Shown piece after piece: positions 61,003-64,000 of a stretch of 64,000 nucleotides of DNA. The DNA is from Streptomyces fuscichromogenes (GTDB lineage: Bacteria > Actinomycetota > Actinomycetes > Streptomycetales > Streptomycetaceae), in the NCBI RefSeq assembly GCF_014645815.1, contig NZ_BMML01000015.1, forward strand, positions 124,001 through 188,000. The letters are read 5' to 3'. The number at the start of each line of letters is the position of its first letter. Positions within the stretch are counted from its first letter, which is position 1. The notes beneath the pieces were generated by a model. That model was given only the letters and a program-made list of their open reading frames with translations, was not told where the DNA came from and did no database searches. The translations under genes and the position numbers were made by a program.

Positions 61003-61745
61003 ACGGGTTGCTGGGACGCGTCTTCGGGGTCGAACTGCGCGACGAACTCAGGGCGATCGTGCGGGAGCCGACCTCGCTGTTCTTCGGCATCCTCATGCCG
61101 GTCGGCCTCTTCGTGCTGTTCAACCTGCTGTACGGGCACGACATCACCCAGGGCCTGTCGGCCGGCACGGCGATGGTGGCCACGTTCGGCACCTACGGGG
61201 TGATCACGGTGGCCGCCCTGCAGCCGGGCATCGGGGTGGCGCAGGACCGGGACCTGGGCTGGCTGCGCATGAAGCGGGTGTCCGCGGTGCCGATCGGTGT
61301 CAGCCTCGCCGCGAAGGCCACCGCCGCCCTTCTCTACGGGGTGGGCGTGCTGGTGCTCATGGGGGTGGCGGCCGCCGCGTTCGGCACCCTGCACGCCTCG
61401 CCCTGGGCGCTGCTGCGGGTGGCGCTGGTGCTGTTGCTGGGCAGCGTCCCGTTCACCCTGCTCAGTGTGGCGGTCGGGTTCCGGTTCCGCACGGGTGCGG
61501 CGACCGCGCTCCTGAACGCGGTGCTGTTCCCGCTGGCGATGCTGTCCGGGCTCTGGATCCCGATCCAGTTCCTGCCCTCGGTGGTACGGGAGATCGCGAA
61601 GTTCCTGCCCACCTACCACCTCGCCCAGCTCGGACTCGCCCAACTGGGCCACGGCACCAGCATGATCCATGTGCTCGCCCTGCTGGTCACCACGGTGGCG
61701 GCGAGCGGTGTCGCCGCGATGTCCTATCGTCATGCGCGGATATGA
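60999..61745 (+). CDS. ABC-2 type permease (resistance or stress)
   Basis: A 248-residue permease with six membrane helices beginning near residue 28 (SLFFGILMPVGLFVLFNLLY) and ending near 240. The start is GTG 60999 in the ATPase stop. The stop overlaps the kinase start by ATGA. It forms a transporter with the preceding ATPase. Confidence 0.88.
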   Translation: MNGLLGRVFGVELRDELRAIVREPTSLFFGILMPVGLFVLFNLLYGHDITQGLSAGTAMVATFGTYGVITVAALQPGIGVAQDRDLGWLRMKRVSAVPIGVSLAAKATAALLYGVGVLVLMGVAAAAFGTLHASPWALLRVALVLLLGSVPFTLLSVAVGFRFRTGAATALLNAVLFPLAMLSGLWIPIQFLPSVVREIAKFLPTYHLAQLGLAQLGHGTSMIHVLALLVTTVAASGVAAMSYRHARI

Positions 61746-62857
61746 GTACCGTCGACGCTTCTGCTCCCGGGTCCGTGGCCGAGCGGCTGCGGACCTGGGA
61801 GTGGGTCTATCTCGGCTATCTGCTCTTCGTGCTGGCGCAGCCGTACTTCACCCCGGACCGGGCGTGGTGGGAGTGGCCGCTGGCGTTCTCGGTGTGCGCG
61901 ATCACGGTCGTGCTGTACGCGCTGGCGCTGCTGCGGGGCCGGTCCTCGCGGCAGATCTGGATCTCGATCGTGCCGATGGCCGTGGTCGGCGCGCTGGCGA
62001 CGCCGTTCAACACCAACGCGAGCGTGCTGTTCATCTACGCGGCCGCCGCCGCGGGCAACACCCTGACGCGGGATGCCGCGCGGCTGTGGTTCGTCGGCCT
62101 GACCGCGCTGGACGGCGTCACCGTCCTGGTGTCGCGGGTACCGATGCCCTACCGGCTGTGGGGATTCGTGCCGCCGCTCGTGCTGATCTGGGTGATCGGG
62201 CTGCTGGAGATCAGGCAGCGCGACCGGCGGCAGGAACAGGAGAACGAGCGGCTGCGCAGCTCGCAGGTCGAGCTGCTCGCGACCATCACGGAACGCGAAC
62301 GGATCGCGCGTGACCTGCACGACCTGCTCGGGCATTCGCTGACCGCGGTCGTGATGCGCGCGCAGCTGACCAGGGAGCTGGTGCTGGCCGACCCGGAGCG
62401 GGCGCGCGCCGAGGCCGAGGAGATCGAACGCAACGCGCGGGAGGCGCTGTCCGCGGTGCGCAGCACGGTCACCGGCTGGCGGCGGACCAGCATCCGCGCC
62501 GAGCTGGAGGCGGCGCGGCGGGCGCTGGCCGGGGCCGGGGTGCGGTTGCGGGTGGACTACGACGACCATCTGATCCTGGTCGCGACGACGGAGCACGAAC
62601 TGGGGCTGGCGTTGCGGGAGGCGGTGACGAACGTGGCCCGGCACGCACGGGCGTCGGCCTGTCACATCGGAGTGGACGCGGACGGTGAACGGGTGCGGTT
62701 GGTGATCGCGGACGACGGGATCGGCGGCGACGCCCCGGAGGGCACCGGGCTGACCGGGCTGCGCGAGCGGGTCGCGAAACTCGGCGGCGCGGTGCGGCGC
62801 ACCGGGTCGGCCGGTACGACCCTGACCATCACGGTGCCGGTCGAGGTGGCCGGATGA
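61742..62857 (+). CDS. DesK/NarX-like sensor histidine kinase
   Basis: A 371-residue kinase. Five membrane helices (about residues 20-155) form a DesK-like sensor, and a HisKA_3 dimerisation domain follows with phospho-acceptor His193 in ERERIARDLHDLLGHSL. The HATPase_c domain has N box EAVTNVARHA, DDGIGG and GTGLTGLRERV. The many helices and lack of an outside domain suggest it senses the membrane or the transporter. It is coupled by ATGA to both neighbours. Confidence 0.92.
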   Translation: MSTVDASAPGSVAERLRTWEWVYLGYLLFVLAQPYFTPDRAWWEWPLAFSVCAITVVLYALALLRGRSSRQIWISIVPMAVVGALATPFNTNASVLFIYAAAAAGNTLTRDAARLWFVGLTALDGVTVLVSRVPMPYRLWGFVPPLVLIWVIGLLEIRQRDRRQEQENERLRSSQVELLATITERERIARDLHDLLGHSLTAVVMRAQLTRELVLADPERARAEAEEIERNAREALSAVRSTVTGWRRTSIRAELEAARRALAGAGVRLRVDYDDHLILVATTEHELGLALREAVTNVARHARASACHIGVDADGERVRLVIADDGIGGDAPEGTGLTGLRERVAKLGGAVRRTGSAGTTLTITVPVEVAG

Positions 62858-63456
62858 TCAGGGTGGTGCTGGCCGAGGACCAGGGCATGGTGCTGGGCGC
62901 GTTCGCGTCGCTGCTGGACCTGCAGCCGGACATCACGGTGGTGGCGACCGCGACCAACGGCGACGACGCGCTGGCCGCGGTCCGGGAGCACCGGCCGGAC
63001 GTGCTGGTGACCGACATCGAGATGCCCGGCCGCACCGGCCTCGACCTGGCCGCGGAGCTGAACAGCCTGGGCGACCCCACGCGGGTGCTGATCGTGACCA
63101 CGTTCGCGCGCGGCGGCTACCTGCGGCGCGCGGTCGACGCGGGGGTGGCCGGCTACGTCCTCAAGGACGCGCCGATCGGCGAACTGGCCGCGGCCCTGCG
63201 CCGGGTGTACGACGGTGAGCGGGTGGTCGCGCCGGAACTGGCGATGGCCGCGTGGGACGCCGCCGATCCGCTGACCGAACGGGAACGCGAACTGCTGCGC
63301 GCGGTCGTGGACGGGGCGAGCAACGCCGAGATCGCCCGCCGGCTCTTCCTGGCCGAGGGCACCGTACGCAACTACCTGTCCACCGCGATGGCCAAGCTCG
63401 GCGCCCGAAACCGCACCGAAGCGGCCAGAACCGCCCAGACCCGCGGCTGGCTCTAG
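62854..63456 (+). CDS. NarL/DesR-family response regulator
   Basis: A 200-residue regulator with a receiver domain (1-120, phospho-acceptor Asp54 in VTDIEMPG, Lys in YVLKDAP) and a C-terminal LuxR-type helix-turn-helix (about 138-195: LTERERELLRAVVDGASNAE, GTVRNYLSTAMAKLGA). It is the partner of the preceding kinase and probably controls the ABC transporter of its own operon, for example through the inverted repeat at 60031-60049. Confidence 0.93.
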   Translation: MIRVVLAEDQGMVLGAFASLLDLQPDITVVATATNGDDALAAVREHRPDVLVTDIEMPGRTGLDLAAELNSLGDPTRVLIVTTFARGGYLRRAVDAGVAGYVLKDAPIGELAAALRRVYDGERVVAPELAMAAWDAADPLTERERELLRAVVDGASNAEIARRLFLAEGTVRNYLSTAMAKLGARNRTEAARTAQTRGWL

Positions 63457-63580
63457 GCGGCTTCGGGGCCGTGTCGCATATGCGGCTGCCGCCGCGCGGG
63501 CGTGACCAGGCACGACGGCGCCGCGCACGAGCGGACGGCGCGGCACGGCACATCCCGCGGAGCGCTTGGCGGGTGTCCCT

Positions 63581-63615
63581 CCTGGGTGCTGCCCGGTCGC
63601 CGGGCAGCACCCAGG
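63581..63615 (+). terminator. Bidirectional terminator at end of the RiPP region
   Basis: Perfect 16-bp stem CCTGGGTGCTGCCCGG / CCGGGCAGCACCCAGG with a TCG loop, between the convergent response-regulator gene and the next minus-strand gene. Confidence 0.9.
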
Positions 63616-63628
63616 TGCGGTGACGTCG

Positions 63629-64000
63629 TCAGCCGGTCAGGGCCGGGAGCCGGTCGGGCAGGGCGAACTCCAGGTCGTGCAGGGGGCGGCCGGTGCCGTG
63701 CCAGATCGACAGCGCGTACACGCTGATCGGGTAGTGCACCCAGCGCGGTGGCGCCCACACCGTGCCGCGCACGGTGTTCCCCTGGCCGCTCGCGTCGAGA
63801 CTCGACGGTACGTCGCCGGATGCGACGAGCAGGTTCCAGCCCTGCTTCGGTACCGCGAACTCCGCTTCCACGAGTTCACCGCGCAGACTCGCCCGCAGGA
63901 TGGTCGTCGCCGCGATGTCGAGCGACAGCGCACCGTCGACCAGTACCCGGTCGACCTCGAATCCGGCGTCGGCCAGCTCCGCGCACAGGTGGTCGACCGC
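63629..64000 (-). CDS. Unrecognised protein, 3' part only
   Basis: An open frame that enters from beyond the right edge and stops at 63629, giving the last 123 residues (partly DLCAELADAGFEVDRVLVDG-like alpha/beta sequence, then APPRWVHYPISVYALSIWHG and the end PDRLPALTG). Codon use fits Streptomyces coding sequence and no start codon is needed within the window. No family is recognised. It is convergent with the two-component operon. Confidence 0.55.
   Translation of the reverse strand, partial: AVDHLCAELADAGFEVDRVLVDGALSLDIAATTILRASLRGELVEAEFAVPKQGWNLLVASGDVPSSLDASGQGNTVRGTVWAPPRWVHYPISVYALSIWHGTGRPLHDLEFALPDRLPALTG

Overview
The window is high-GC, GTG-rich actinobacterial chromosome and almost certainly comes from a Streptomyces. 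Its left third follows, gene by gene, the S. coelicolor locus SCO4226-SCO4240 as I remember it: nickel-binding protein, phoU, phoR/phoP, lipoprotein, carD, ispD, ispF, cysS, rlmB, DoxX-type membrane protein, nucleotidyltransferase, msiK. All function calls rest on motifs and remembered family features. No database search was possible.

Region 1 (1-18.6 kb) is mostly core chromosome. It holds a barstar-domain protein, two lipoproteins, a stand-alone LanC-like protein and a 51-residue Cys/Gly-rich mini-protein. These are followed by phosphate control (phoU divergent from phoR-phoP with PHO-box repeats between them), the CarD transcription factor, the non-mevalonate isoprenoid genes ispD-ispF, cysS, the 23S rRNA methyltransferase gene rlmB and the shared sugar-ABC ATPase gene msiK.

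Region 2 (18.67-37.07 kb) is an integrative and conjugative element of about 18.4 kb in the 3' end of tRNA-Thr(UGU). A 44-bp direct repeat marks both ends. It encodes a tyrosine integrase and excisionase, a primase-polymerase with a DUF3631 ATPase for replication, an orphan C5 methyltransferase, SSB, an FtsK-like TraB translocase, Spd-type membrane proteins, a run of very small coupled genes and a GntR repressor. A palindromic sequence that looks like the repressor's operator occurs three times. A six-unit 12-bp iteron array directly behind traB is a candidate clt transfer locus. A SAM methyltransferase and a SLATT-like two-helix membrane protein sit at the right end as cargo.

Region 3 (37.5-63.5 kb) is a thiopeptide/azole RiPP biosynthetic cluster. 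Two tandem precursor genes encode 55-residue peptides that differ at one residue (GGQ versus GGA) directly before the core SSCCCCCPCCSCT. One RRE/ThiF-like leader-binding protein is followed by two full sets of tailoring enzymes: YcaO-SagB-LanB-short LanB, then SagB-YcaO-LanB-short LanB, with overlapping stop/start codons at most junctions. Next come an ABC exporter, a 1000-residue LuxR-family (LAL) regulator with an internal 18-bp minisatellite, and a second ABC transporter co-transcribed with a DesK/DesR-like two-component system. The doubled enzyme set and the oligo-Cys core are the most unusual features of the window. The last 370 bases hold the 3' part of an unrecognised gene on the minus strand.
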